A stretch of DNA of 64,000 nucleotides from Zea mays. Taxonomy: Eukaryota > Streptophyta > Magnoliopsida > Poales > Poaceae. Positions 33,483 to 45,681 of the stretch are shown here, piece after piece. The notes below the pieces were generated by a model. It searched no databases, was not told the DNA's origin, and worked only from the letters and a program-made list of their open reading frames with translations. Both the position numbers and the translations under genes were made by a program. Within the stretch, counting starts at the first letter, position 1, and every line of letters starts with the position of its first letter. Location: assembly GCF_902167145.1 (NCBI RefSeq), contig NC_050099.1, positions 246,524,588 to 246,588,587 on the forward strand. The letters run 5' to 3'.

Positions 33483-33820
33483 TTAAAATTGCCCAAACCT
33501 TGACCTAGGCTAGTGATTACCTTTTTTTACTAATGCACTGTTTACTCTTTATATCACTTGTTGTCTCTTGGTTTCATGCCTAGCCTATTTGGGCTTGCTG
33601 GATCAGACTGTTATGAATGCCTCCAGGAATAGTTTCACTGATGTTTACATTGGACATTTTTAAGTAGATATTGACTTGAAAACATTGATATTGTTTCCTG
33701 TAAAAATTCTGCTTGTCCAAACCTTTTGTGTTTTGGTTTATTTATTTTGGACTGAACATTTATTTGTTTAATATGAAATCATTGAAATGATCTACATACT
33801 TTAGTACTCTTGCTTTTCAG

Positions 33821-36800
33821 GGAGTTTGCATTGGTTTGAGTGAGGTCATGGGCAGTGCAGGAAAACACCAGCTATTAAGTTTTATGGATGAACTTATTCC
33901 TACCATTCGTACTGCTCTATGTGACAGGTATGCTTTCTTGCTGTTCCTTTTTGTCATTTTTATTTGACGTTCTCATCTAGCCATATCTATCATAACAGCA
34001 CCCAAGAGGTCCGTGAATCTGCTGGGTTAGCGTTTAGTACTCTGTACAAGGTAATTTGAGCTCAAACCTATTCTGAATTTATGATATTACAAATAATTTA
34101 TCTTTTTTTTATTCTTTTTGACTTATTCACCTTATAGAGTGCTGGACTGCAAGCCATTGATGAGATTGTCCCCACATTGCTACGAGCTTTGGAAGATGAT
34201 GATACATCTGCAACAGCTCTTGACGGTCTAAAGCAGATTTTAAGGTTTTCTTTTATTCTCTTTTGTGGTTCTCGTTAATTTGCTGAGTTCTGATGTCTGG
34301 CTTAAAGCCTACAGCTCACAAATATTGATCTGTTGGTGTAATTCTACAGTGTCAGAACAGCAGCTGTTTTGCCCCATATATTGCCCAAATTAGTCCAGCC
34401 TCCCCTCTCGTGAGTTGTCTACTGGTATTATATATGTTTTTTATCTACATTTGGACAGCACTGTTTTATTGACAAATTGCTTTCTTGGTGCAGTTCATTC
34501 AATGCACATGCATTAGGTGCTCTAGCAGAGGTTGCTGGGCCAGGTTTGAATTCACATATCGGAACTGTTCTCCCAGCATTGATTCTTGCTATGGATGATG
34601 AAGATGCGGTGAGATGCAAGCTAAACAGAAACATTTTTGCTTTCTAAACACCAGCATTTTCTATTTAGGCATCTTACTAATACCTGTAGATTCTGTTGTT
34701 CCTACATTCTCTCTCTCTCTCTCTCTGTCTCTCATCTGTAGGATGTACAAAACTCAGCCAGGAAAGCTGCTGAAACTGTTCTGTTGGTTATTGATGAGGA
34801 AGGAGTGGAAACTTTGATACCTGAGCTTCTAAGAGGGATCAATGACAGTCAGGTTGTTTACCCTGAGATTTTTTAAGAAAAAATGGGAATTTGAATAGTA
34901 TTGGGCCTCACTTTTACCTTTTTTGTTCGTTTCTTAACGTATTATTTGTGTGCAGGCATCAATGAGGCGGGGTTCAGCCTATCTAATTGGTTTCCTCTTT
35001 AAAAACACTAAATTATATTTGGCTGATGAGGCTTCTGATATGATGTCAACCCTAATAATTTTGTTGAGTGATACAGACAAGGCTACTGTATCGGTGAGTT
35101 CTTGCTTTCTCTGCAGTATGAGTCCACTTCTCTAGTTCTGAGACTTAATCAACTTATGATGATGAACAGGCTGCTTTAGAAGCATTTTCAAGAGTTGTTG
35201 CATCTGTTCCAAAGGAACAGCTCCCGACGCATATAAAACTAGTGCGCGATGCTGTCTCTACAGCCAGAGATAAAGAGCGTAGAAGGCGAAAGGTTCTTCT
35301 TTGAACTGAACCACTAAAATTTGTGCTATGCATGTGTTGTTGCTGCCATTTCTGCCTAGTTCAGAAGGGAAAGAAGTAGCCACTAATTTTTAAGCTGAAA
35401 TTTTTGAGGTGACTCCTGTCCTAGACTAAAACTTCCGTTTCCATTTTCAGGGTGTGCCTATTCTTGTGCCTGGCTTATGTCTTCCTAAAGCACTGCAGCC
35501 TTTTCTTCCTATATATCAGCAGGTATATATTTGTGAATTTTCATTTATAATGGTGTACGCATATTTAAATTTCGAGTGTAAGGAAGTGCAGCACAAGGTT
35601 AATTTTCAGGCATGACGACATCTGACACATTTCTATTGAGCTCCAGGGTTTAATTAGTGGGTCGGCCGAGACAAAAGAACAGGCAGCTGAAGGTCTAGGA
35701 GAGTTAATTGACGTAACAAGTGAGAAGACTCTTAAGGAAGTTGTAGTGCCAATTACAGGGTATGTGTTTTATCTTTTTGAAATTGCTTCAGTTTTGTGAT
35801 TGCCCTTTTGAATGGTTCACATATGAGGATTTGTGCTGTTTGAGGAAAGCCCAACATCATTGCAACCATGAGGCATCCCACCACATGTCCAGCTGACAGC
35901 CGAACAGCTCCTTAAGATCTCAACCGTTGGATTTGTGGCCATAGAAGAAGGGATCGAGTCCGGAACGATGATATACACGATAGGATAGGGGTAACACTAA
36001 ATCACTAATTAAAGAAAATCTTGTTCAACATTGGTTGAGATGGTTTGGATATGTTCAATGGAGACCTCTTAGAGATATTAGTGGGATCCTAAGGCGTGAT
36101 AGCTATTGAAAAGGGCAGGGGAAGATCGAAGTTGACATGAGGACAAACATTGAAAGGAGACTTGAAATGATGGAATATAACCAAAGATTTTACCTTGAAT
36201 AGAAGTGCTGGAAAACAGATATACACATACCTGAACCTTGACTTGTGGCTTCTGGGTTTTAACTCTAGTCTACCCCAACTTGCCTGAGACTAAAAGGCTT
36301 TGTTGTTATTAAAGCTGGGCCCTAAAATCTCCCTGTTGGCATAAAATGAATGAGTTATAGATTTCATAATCCTAATTGATTCGCCCATATATTATGTTGG
36401 TCATATGTTAATTATTGGTGCTTTATGCAGATTGCCTTTTGGCGACTTCTTGTTTTTTGAAATATTCATTTTCTTTTAGTCCACCTATCTGCTGCGTCAC
36501 AATTTGTTCATTTTGGATCAGACGTGGGACAAGTTATAAACCATATGTTCATACATGGGATAATCAGGACATAATCTATACACTACAAAAAAGGGCGTAT
36601 CCAGTGTCGTAGGCTTCCCGCACTGTGCGGGGTCTGGGGAAGGGTATCTTTAAGCGCCAAGCCTTACCCGCATAATATGCAGAGGCTGGGGCTCGAACCC
36701 GGGACCTTCCGGTTACAGACGGTAGGCTTTACCGCTGCACCAGGCCCGTCCTTCAATCTATACACTACAAATTGAACGTTATTATGACATTATCGATGCT

Positions 36801-39800
36801 AAGTTGTAACTTTTGCTGTGTTGACTTCTGTACCATCTGAGCAACTCGAAGCCAAAAGGTCCAGGTGCTTCGTCAATAGAGCTAATCGTTTTGAGAAACT
36901 GAAGCTTCCCTGAGAATAAAATAGCACTCTAAACATTCTGTCAAATTGCCTGACCCGAATTTGTTCACATGCTAGGTTGAATGGTTTTTTTGGTTTATGC
37001 CATGTGAACATTCTAGCTCTAATCTAGATTTTTTTGTGTGTATTCATGTGTATATAGACCTCTTATTCGCATCCTTGGTGATCGGTTTCCATGGCAAGTT
37101 AAGTCAGCTATCCTATCAACCCTGACAATCATCATCATGAAAGGTGGAATTGCACTTAAGCCCTTCCTTCCACAACTTCAAACTACATTTGTAAAATGTC
37201 TACAGGATAATAATAGGTCGGTATTATATTTTTCTATGTTCTTTTTGGTTATGCTTGTACCTCCACCATGTGAATATGTTTGAATTGCAGGTCTGTCCGG
37301 GCGAGGGCTGCAGCTGCTCTGGGAAAGCTTAGTGCTCTCAGCACACGGGTGGATCCTTTAGTTAGCGATCTTCTGTCCATGTTGCAGGTTGCACGGATGT
37401 TCTGTCTCTTCTTTTGTTATATGGTAGAAATGATGATGATGCAAGGTCAAAAGTATTTTTTTTTCATTTCATCCAGTCAGGAGATGAATCTGTCAAAGAA
37501 AGTGTGCTTTCTGCGCTTAAAGGTGTTATCAAACATGCTGGTAAAAGTGTCAGCTCTGCAATAAGGTCACGTGGATGTGCTCTTCTTGAAGATCTGCTGC
37601 AGGCTGAAGCTGATGATGTCCGCAGTTGTGCTGCAAAAGTGATTGGCACATTGTCTCAGGTAATGATAAATCTTGCATCTCGTGTATTCCTTGTCAGTTC
37701 TATGGATGTAAAAAGCTTGACGACATCAGAAATCATGTTACTTAGGGGGTGTTTGAATGCAATAGAACTAATAGTTAGCTATTAAAATTAGTTGCCAAAC
37801 AGCCTAACTAATAGTTCAACTATTAGCTATTTTTAGCAAATTAGCTAATAGCTAGCTAGATATTTATTAGCTAGCTAATTCCACTAATAATTTTTTAGCT
37901 AACTAACTATTAGCTCTAGTGCATTCAAACACCCCCTTAATTGTCTAACTAGTGTTTGAGCTGCATATACCAATAAGAACTACATTCTGCTAACTCAAAG
38001 AGAAGCGCAATATTTTTGAGTATGCAATTGGATACACTGTACTTGAGCAAAATGATTTTTTTTCTCGTACTATGTAGGAGCTGTGTGTCATTTCATTAAG
38101 AGAGAAAAGAACAACGGCAAAGCTAAAAAAAGCCTAACCCGAAAAGTGGAAACATATTACATATCCTGGTGATGCATAAAATTAATTTCCATTTCCCACC
38201 ATATGGATTTGAGATAGACTTATATTTAAACTTTGAAAAGTGGTGGAATGTCAAATTCCAAGCTAAATAGCCCACACTATTAGGGCTTGTTCGGTTAGAG
38301 GTGGATTGAGGGGGATTAAGGGGCTGTTTGGTTTGCTGCCTAACTTGTCATAGTTTGCCACGCCTAAGGTTAGACAAGTTTGACCAAGTTAGGCATGTGT
38401 TTGGTTTGAAGCCATAGTTGTGGCAAGATTTTTCTCCTGCTACGTAGGTCCCACTCGTCAATGACTAATAAAAGTGTTGCAAGATTCTCTTAGGCGTGGT
38501 AAACTGTGGCGCAAAATTTGAGTGTCTAACCTTAGGCACCTTAGGCAAGTGTGGCATAAAATTGTGTGACAATTTTTTGCACCATAGGTATAGAACCAAA
38601 CAGCCCCTAAATCCCTCCCTATTCAAAATTGAATAGGAAGGGATTTAATCCCCCTCAAACCGAACAAGGCCTTAAGTGGATTTCAATTCCTCTAAAATAA
38701 ATGGATCCAAACGCCCCTTACTCTAATAGTTGCATTTATTGACTGTAATATCCATGCTTTCTTTACAGTACATGGAGGAGACAGAGATTTCAGATTTGGT
38801 GCAAATCCTATTGAACATGAGCACTTCATCAGACTGGTGTACCAGACATGGTGCTTTGTTATCGTTCTCATACATATCAATGCATTCTCCATCAAAATTG
38901 TGTCATTTGGCATCCTTTCCATCTCTGGTCGATCTTTTGAAAGGTTCTCTCAAAGACGACAAGGTATTGATTGGATCAAGTTAGAAGCCTCGTTTGTTTG
39001 TAATTATTATTGTGGTGTCTGTAACTCTTATCTGTGCTGTGTGAAGTTCCCTGTTCGTGAAGTTGCTACAAGAACTCTGGGAAAGATACTCTGTTTTGAG
39101 CTACAGCCAGAAGCTGGCACCTTGCAACTTGTTCAGCTGCTTATCTTGGCCTTGCGTGATGATTCAAGTGAAGTTAGGAGAAGATCTTTGTCGTGTATCA
39201 AAGCTGCTGCAAAGGTTTTATCATTGGAGCCTCTTTATCTCAATGTACGTGGTATCTTAATTCATGGTGACATGGTGGTAATTTAATGATTCCTTCCTGT
39301 AGACAAATCATTCAGCTCTTGCTACACATCACTCTATATTGGGCCCGGCAATTGCTGAAGCTTTGAAGGACTCTAGCATGCCTGTACGTCTAGCTGCGGA
39401 ACGCTGCGCCCTTCATGTTTTCCAGTTAACGAAAGGTACTTCCATTTCTTGTTCTCTGTTTCCTACTGCTACTATGTGATACCGTTTCTTATCAAGCGCT
39501 GTTCTCTTTGTAATGAGCTTTATGACGAGCTTTTGGTAAGATTATTGTAAACTTGGATAGCTATTGTGCACTTGGTTGTCTGATAGGAACTGTTTAACGT
39601 TACCGCCTCCATTTCCAGGGCCAGATAATGTTACAGCAGCACAAAAGTACCTCGGGATGACTGGCTTGGAAGTGAAGAAAATCGCAAAGCTTGACGTGGA
39701 CAGGTATGCTTGCGATGCTGTCATGTTTCATTGAGTTGGATCGACAATTACAATTTTCTGTTCCTTTTCCTCCTCTGCAGTGATGGTAGTGAGAGCAGCG

Positions 39801-39820
39801 ATGATGACAAGAGGACATAG
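33821..39820 (+). CDS. GCN1: GCN1/ILITYHIA, exons 25-42 of those in window, to the stop codon
   Basis: Exons: 33821-33927, 33999-34050, 34138-34244, 34350-34409, 34494-34608, 34742-34852, 34956-35093, 35170-35292, 35451-35522, 35647-35759, 37058-37216, 37291-37387, 37477-37659, 38769-38963, 39047-39214, 39303-39435, 39619-39703, 39781-39820. All joins keep frame and end at TAG 39818-39820; with the upstream block the window encodes about 1735 residues. HEAT-like helices continue ([34 protein letters not shown]). This part should include the RWD-binding region that contacts GCN2, known in yeast Gcn1. The C-terminus is acidic/serine-rich ([14 protein letters not shown]). The 5' and 3' blocks are separated by the 4.7-kb transposon-filled intron. 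No lesion is seen, so the gene looks functional if its 5' exons exist upstream. Confidence 0.93.
35950..36310 (+). mobile_element. LINE 3'-end fragment in GCN1 intron
   Basis: Decayed coding text similar to the C-terminus of plant LINE pol is visible ([11 protein letters not shown] near 36030, then [12 protein letters not shown] residues, TDIHIPEP near 36215). It is followed by a 3' tail (CTTCTGGGTTTTAACTCTAG, then CTTTGTTGTTATT). Frames are broken and no RT core is present. The call rests on recalled similarity to a common grass LINE tail. Confidence 0.55.
36590..36754 (-). mobile_element. tRNA-derived SINE with perfect target duplication
   Basis: On the minus strand it opens GGACGGGCCTGGTGCAGCGG, a plausible RNA polymerase III A box, and GGTTCGAGCCCC supplies the B box (36683-36695 region). 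It ends CTGGATACGCCCTTTTTT, the T-rich tail common in grass SINEs. A 17-bp direct repeat AATCTATACACTACAAA (36573-36589 and 36755-36771) flanks it. The perfect duplication implies a recent insertion. Confidence 0.9.
37745..37936. mobile_element. Tourist/PIF-type MITE (192 bp)
   Basis: Terminal inverted repeats GGGGGTGTTTGAATGCA / TGCATTCAAACACCCCC are flanked by TTA at 37742-37744 and 37937-37939. The interior is rich in TAGCTA/TTAGCTAAT self-complementary blocks and could fold as a whole. It lies in the GCN1 intron 37660-38768. Confidence 0.9.
38283..38671. mobile_element. MITE (host copy) with a second MITE inserted
   Basis: The outer ends GGGCTTGTTCGGTT and AACCGAACAAGGCC are inverted repeats flanked by TTA (38280-38282, 38672-38674). 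The outer element is about 100 bp once the inner one (38320-38607 plus TAA) is removed. TTA duplications fit the PIF/Harbinger group. Confidence 0.8.
38320..38607. mobile_element. Inner MITE nested in another MITE (288 bp)
   Basis: Ends GGGGCTGTTTGGTT and AACCAAACAGCCCC, flanked by TAA (38317-38319, 38608-38610). The insertion lies inside the GATTAA of the outer MITE, so the inner one is younger. Confidence 0.88.
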
Positions 39821-40183
39821 ACTCTACTCAACAGCAATCTTTTTTCGGTTCAGTTGTTATGATCTTTACATATAGTTAGCTACATTGATAGCGGAATGTG
39901 GGGTCATTTTTTCTGTCTGGCCCATTTTGTGTACATCCTTTTTGACAACAAACAGGTAAAAGTGACAACGTTTGCAAATCGACAAACAATGGTGAGTTAT
40001 TCAATCTAAGAAGTCTGTCTACCCAGTTTTTCCCAGATAGTTCGGACCCGGAACTTATATTCACCTCAATTTGAATGGACCAATTTCCAGGACACAAGTT
40101 GTATTGCAACCAAGGACTGATTCGTTAGTTTGAGCACAGCACAACCACCCAGTTCAACGATAACGCATGTCAATGTAAGCCAC

Positions 40184-40424
40184 GCATACCATATAGTATC
40201 ATATCGTCGAGTATTGTTCGTACCACATCTTCCTCCCAGTTGATCTCCTTGGGCAAGGTAGGCCCTTCCCTGGACAGCTCGTTGGGCATCTTGTTGAGCA
40301 TGCTCTCTGCTCTGTACCTGAACGCTGGAGTCCACGAACAGACTGCTCTGAGCGGCGTCAATGTGGATAGGAATGTAATCGGACGTATATTACTGGTTCC
40401 ATGTTTGTTTTCATATTTTCTCAT
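40184..40424 (-). pseudogene. Unrecognised exon-like block, possibly a gene fragment
   Basis: One minus-strand frame reads RAESMLNKMPNELSREGPTL then KEINWEEDVVRTILDDMILY before a stop near 40170, with ordinary protein-like composition in otherwise AT-rich DNA. A second frame upstream reads IPIHIDAAQSSLFVDSSVQ. Either a splice or a frameshift could join them. No continuation exons are seen to the right. I do not recognise the family. It could be the terminal exon of a minus-strand gene, a captured fragment, or chance. Confidence 0.3.
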
Positions 40425-40649
40425 TGGATATTAATGCAAATATTATCGAGTTGGGCATCGGATATTAATGCAAATATTATCGAGTTGGGATTTGTGTCGG
40501 ATAATATCCGAATGAATATCTAGACTTAGATAATAAGTTTTTAAGTTTTTTTAATTCACCACCACTTAGGCGTATCAACCCCTTTAGTATAAAAAATCGG
40601 CTGGCTCACTTTAGACTTTTGGCTTCACTGTCACTGAGTTGACGTTATT

Positions 40650-43060
40650 TAGGCCCTGTTTGGTACAGCTGCTGCTTGTTGAAAAAGCAGCTTATCTGAT
40701 AAGCTGGTGAAAAGCAGCTTCTGCTTGTTAACTGCTTTTAGTGTATTCTGAGAAGCTGCTGAAATGATAAGCTGCTTTTAAATGATCACGATGTGGTTGT
40801 GGTGGATACCTTTAGGCATTTGCACTTTTAAATGATCACGATGTCTAAGGAAAGAGGTTGGATTAGGCTTCTCTAAAAATTCTTGCTTAAATGAAGTCCA
40901 AATTGCAAGTCCAACATCACTTGAGTGCCTAATATCTTATCAAAAGTTTTGTACCCTAATTTCTAACTCCATACTATCATAAAAAATCTAAGTAAGTCCT
41001 TGAAGTAAAATGCTCAAAAACAAGCACATAATAAAACAAGGATTAGAAGACGCCTCGATGTTTTTCTTGATATCTCAAAGAGTTGATACTCACCACTAAT
41101 CCTTATTCGAGAGTGTCGATCCCCATTGGTTCGTATAAGGACCAAGTGCTCTCTACGAGTTAGCCCTCAATTTTCCTGCTTTTGAGGCTATCTCCAACCA
41201 TTCCTCCTCCCAAATCATCTCGTTCACACTTTCTATTTGTATTTATATACCTCCCCTCAACTATTCTTCCCTCCTATTTCTCCTTTACAACCATTTTCCC
41301 TATTCAGCTCCCCTTTTATTGTTTAACTGGGCTATTTGACTATTATATCTCAGTTTTTGGAGTTTTAAAAAATACTGCCATATTTGTAGTATCGTAATAC
41401 ACATTGTTATATGGTAATAAAACTCAAAAAAGTTAATTTTACACTAAATACAATCAATTAGTGAAGAGGGGGGAAAATGGCTGACACACCCTCTCGAGGG
41501 GGCGACGGCGGGGGCGCCGTTGGACGCAGGCGTGTCCCCTTCGTACACTCCGCAGGGAAAGGGGGAGCTGGAGGGTCGCCTGTTGGAGCTAGCCTAAGGT
41601 GCAAGGCACACCACACAATTGGAGCCTCTAGCTAGCGATTACAATCAAGAGCACAACAAATCAAGAGCAAAAATACAACCCAAAAGCACAACACAACACC
41701 ACAAACTCAGATCTCAAGAGTACACTATCTCCTCTTCTCTCTAGAAATCTATGCAAAAGTGGTGCTCAAATCTCTCAAGATGGGTGGAAGGTGCTGCATA
41801 CATGTTTGGGGATGAAGGCACAACTCTTGTGATGCTTGGTGTTGAGTAGAGATTGGTTAGGGGGTATTTATAGCTTAAAACCCTAAACCCTTCTCAAAGA
41901 GCCGTTTAGAAGATTGTTGGAATTCTGGTTTCCGCGAATGCACTAGACCACCACCAGACCTTTAACGGTCGCCCACAATCATTGGGAATTGCCTCAAACA
42001 TGCCTTCCCGCATGGCACTAGCCCGGTTGCGCCAACTAGCCGTTGAGATGCCCGTTAAGCCTGGGGTAGCTATTGAACCCAATTGGCCCCTGTTTGTTTC
42101 GGCTTCTGGCAGCTTCTGGCCACCAAAAGCTGCTGCGGACTGCCAAATACTCAGCTTTTCAGCAAGCTTCTATAAAATTCGTTTGGGCAAAAACCATCCA
42201 AAATCAACATAAACACATAATCGGTTGAGTCGTTGTAATAGTAGGAATCCGTCACTTTATAAATCCTGAGCCCTATGAACAACTTTATCTTACTCCACAC
42301 GTAATCGTAATGATACTCAGATTCTCCCCACAGCCAGATTCTCTCAATCGAACTTGGCTGGTGTGCCATCTCCTCGAGCATTGTAGTTCTAGACCTCTCT
42401 AGAAAAGAGGTACAATGCGCTAGGCTAGAAACTCTAGTTATGGAAGCTCTCTAGAACTTTGATCTGGTGCACCACCGGACCGGCCCGGTGTGCCTCAGCC
42501 CAACACAAACTTGACTCTTTTTTGATCTTCTTCTCTAATTCAGTTTGGGTGTTCTTGATAGCTTTCCTATGACTTAGCCAAACTTATTTAGAGTATGTCC
42601 AATTGGTCTAAGTCATAGATTCATACTTATAGCTCTTCAGAATTTGTTTGATCCCTTAATTAATTTTAGTTAAAATCAATAGAAATAGAGTGCAACATGT
42701 TGTCTTTTTTAGCCTAGAATTTTCTTTTAGGGCTAGTTTGGAAATCTCATTTTCTAAAGGAAATTAGTTCATTTTCCCTTAAAAAAATAGGAATCATTTC
42801 GGAAAATAGTGTTACCAAACTAGCCTTTATACATGGAGGCCGAAACTTGTAATAAGCGCTTTTAGCGCACAGCTCATGCAAAGACCCGAAATTTAATTTA
42901 CCTTGTATAAAAACATAGAGGAAATAGCTTTATTATTCCGCCCTCGTTTGAACCAACACAAGAAAGATCCAGAAAAGCAGTGAGAAAACCCAATTAACAA
43001 ACTTTAATCCACGACCATATGCTTGTATGCATACAATTAATGATCGCAATTCACAGTTAC
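40650..43060. other. Intergenic space between GCN1 and TDR with transposon debris
   Basis: GCCCTGTTTGGTACAGCTGC at 40651 looks like one end of a Tourist/hAT-type MITE. 41187-41596 has GGCTATCTCCAAC and its near complement GTTGGAGCTAGCC at its ends, a possible 410-bp MITE. 41600-42640 contains a minus-strand TATAAATACCCCCTAACC (about 41855-41872) in sequence that reads like an LTR fragment. 42085-42180 has CCCCTGTTTGTTTCGGCTTC, another MITE end. I found no gene here apart from the fragment near 40184-40424. Confidence 0.4.
42730..42826. mobile_element. Small MITE (about 97 bp)
   Basis: GGGCTAGTTTGGAAATC at the left and ACCAAACTAGCC at the right are inverted repeats, with TTA just outside each end (within one base of uncertainty on the right). 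It sits about 320 bp downstream of the TDR stop codon. Confidence 0.65.
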
Positions 43061-43148
43061 TTATATATGGATCCCGTTTTTATTAGTTGATCCATCCTTT
43101 GATAGTTTGATCGAACTTTCAACATGAACGAACGCAATTAAATAATGA

Positions 43149-45681
43149 TCAAGCGAGGTATTGGAGGAGATGGTTGTAGCCGCCGTAGTGATCCTCTGAA
43201 ACCCCCACTGCGACGCTCGGTGCCGCCTGCCCGTCGATGATGCCATCGAGCTTCATGTCCACGCTGTCATGCTTCACGTCGGCGATGCCGCTGCCGCTCA
43301 TCCCCACGGGCGGCGCCGACGACGACCATACGCCGTACGGCTCCCGCATCACCTCCAGCAGCGAGTCCCTCAGTCTGTCCGCCTGCACTGCCACCTCATT
43401 GTCCCGCCTCTGCCAGCACCACCATGGGAGAGAGAGAGAATGAGCACGTGCGCTACGAATTGCATGCGTCAATAATGGCGGCGGTGTCATTGTACGTACG
43501 GCGGCGCGGAAGACGTTGAGGACGAGGCTCTCGTGGGAGGTGACGTTGACGTTGGTGACCTCCAGTCCCAGGTCGGCGATGGAGTCCATGATCTGGACGA
43601 AGCGCCCGGGCCGGCGCTCGCACAGCATCTGCAGGAAGAACTCGTTGGCCTCCACCTGCCGCACCTCCACCTGCGGCTCCATGTCATTCCCCTTCTCCTC
43701 CTCCTCCTCCTCCGCCGCCGCACGGGCCCTCTTGGTCCCGGCGAGCGGGTGCTGGTGGCTCGTGGGCGGCGACTCGTCGTTCTCCAGCCCCACCAGGCTC
43801 GCCGGCGGCGGGTGGTCCAGGAGGACGTCGGGGGCGCCGGCGCCGTCCGCCGGGTCCTCCAGCTCGTCCTGCAGCGCCTTCACCTGGTTCTGCAGGCCCA
43901 CGATGTAGTCGATGGCGTCCCCGAGGATCGCCGCGCGGTCCATCTGAAGAATATCATCGATGGCATCATCAGAGAAGCAAGGAATCAAGCGTTTCCATGG
44001 ATGGCGACGGTGGGGCCGACGGACACCGACCTTGGAGATGTTCGGGACGAGCGACCTGAGCTTGTAGAGCCGCTCGTTGAGCTTCTTCCGCCGCTTCCGC
44101 TCCGCCTCGAGGTTCTTGCACTGCTGCCGCTTCCCGCCGCCCTTGCCGCCGCCACGCCCCTGCGCGTCGCCGTCGCCGTCGTCCTCTGGGTCCCCCTGCA
44201 TGTCGCTGACCTCGGACCCCGAGTCCGCATCGCGCGGCTGCTGCTCCTGCTGCAGCTGCACCGCCTCCAGCTCGCTCCCAGCCGCAGCAGCATACTGCCA
44301 CCCGGCGACGTCGTCCACCCCACCACCACCGGCGCCCGGCGCCTGCTGCACCGCCTGGAACGGGTCCGCCGCGACGCTGCCGGCGGCGTCGAACAGGCTG
44401 AGCGACGGCGGCACCGCATCGCCGTACATCCCACGCGACGCGTCCGAGGCGCCGCCGTCCCACGCGAATCCCGGCGGCCACGCGCCCCCCTCACCGCCGC
44501 TCGGCACCCCGCACTGCGCCATCACCAGCTCCGCCATCTGCTCCTCCTCCGCCATCTGCGCGCGCACGCACGCCCGCGCGCCGCGCCGGCATATAAAGAC
44601 AGGAGAGCGTCAAGTCTGGTGTGTCATGTCATGTCATGTCATGTGTTTGTGTGCGCATGGCATGCAAATGCAAAGGCCGTGGCTGTTGCGAGCGGTTCAC
44701 CGCCACATCTTCGCCGGGGGCGGCGACGCTGGCTCACGCAGAAGCCGTGCGCTTCTGGTTCTGGTTCTGGCAGGTCTCTCTAGCTAACTACCCGTAGCCG
44801 TACTCTAGAAACTAACAATCCTGGAAATGGAATTTCTCACGTGATGGCGGCAAACAGAAGAAAATAATAAGAACGAAAAAGAAACGGCGCAGGTCCAGCT
44901 GCAGTGGCTTACGCACGTATCTCGCCGCGAAGAGCTCGACGAGGCCGCCGGCGACGGGCACCAGCAGCCGCGTCCTCGGGCCGCCGCTGGACCCGGGCTC
45001 CTGCACCATGCCCTGTCATGGATACAAGACGATGATCAGACATGCAGTTGGATGGATTCTTAGGCAGTGGACTGGATCGGACGGAGGGAGGGAGGTTGAA
45101 GATGACAAGAGCCGATGATCGATCGATGTGCTCTGCTTACGTACACTGGAGTAACCTGTTTGGAGCTCTGGCACGCGGCTGCTCTGCCAGATCGGCTGGT
45201 TGGACACCATTGCCTCGGCGTGCATCCTGGCCGACCGTCAGATCGAGCATGCAGGGATTAGAACTCGGCCGAGTGATAGCGGAGCTGACGGAGATCATAC
45301 CCTGCAGACGAGGAGTCGAGCTGGATTGATGGAGGCAGGTCGCCCAGCGCTGGAAGCTGTGCCTCGAACTGACTGCTGCAGCAGAACCCAGCCATCTCCA
45401 AGAACCTGCAAGCAGTTTGTGGCACACACACGCCATCACACGCATTCGCCTGGTTCTGATTTCCGAGCTCCATAAAAGAACACACACAAAAAGGAACAAG
45501 TCCCAGGCGTCGGCGCCGACCTCTGATCAGGAGACAGCCTCCAGTAGACGCAGTAGTCCCAGGCGTCGACGCCGACAAGAGGCCTCAACGCGGCCTCCAC
45601 GCTGGCCGGCCCGGGCCCGGCCCCGGCCCCATCTCCATCAGCAGCCACGCACGGGTGGTGGTGGTGGACTCCCCCTCCCAT
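43149..45681 (-). CDS. TDR: TDR (Tapetum Degeneration Retardation) bHLH transcription factor
   Basis: This is a tapetal bHLH factor; rice TDR controls tapetal programmed cell death and pollen-wall genes, and maize calls the orthologue bHLH51. Minus-strand exons: 45681-45521, 45405-45301, 45226-45145, 45012-44917, 44555-44031, 43943-43500, 43409-43149, giving 557 residues against about 550 in rice. The N-terminal bHLH-MYC_N part reads [14 protein letters not shown] then [27 protein letters not shown] follows at residue 149. The bHLH spans about 295-352 ([20 protein letters not shown]; the second helix starts at [13 protein letters not shown]). A C-terminal ACT-like region is at about 400-520 ([14 protein letters not shown]). 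The bHLH is split by an 87-bp intron at 43944-44030. The start MGGGVHHHH was chosen by position relative to rice. The exon 3 end is uncertain: 45145 uses a GTACGT donor and keeps frame. Confidence 0.92.

Larger units (their letters stand above)
29143..33820 (+). other. GCN1: 4.7-kb GCN1 intron expanded by transposons
   Basis: Bounded by the donor CAA|GTAAGT at 29142/29143 and the acceptor TTTTCAG|GGAG at 33820/33821. It holds a Mutator-like MITE (30179-30334), a degenerate copia element (about 30390-33388) and a 58-bp-type tandem duplication (33367-33482). I recognise nothing in 29150-30168 or 33490-33810. Every other complete intron in the window is under about 1.4 kb. Confidence 0.85.

Noticed and set aside
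36630..36754. A functional tRNA gene from the A/B boxes
   Set aside because: The sequence lacks a foldable cloverleaf with a normal acceptor stem, and the 17-bp duplication and T-rich tail identify a SINE.
43149..44567. Unspliced 472-codon version of TDR
   Set aside because: It reads through two introns (43410-43499, 43944-44030) that have good splice sites, and would insert unrelated residues into the bHLH.
43533..44787. 416- and 236-codon plus-strand frames across TDR
   Set aside because: They lie opposite the GC-rich TDR exons and cross its introns. The minus-strand exons match a known protein and splice cleanly.
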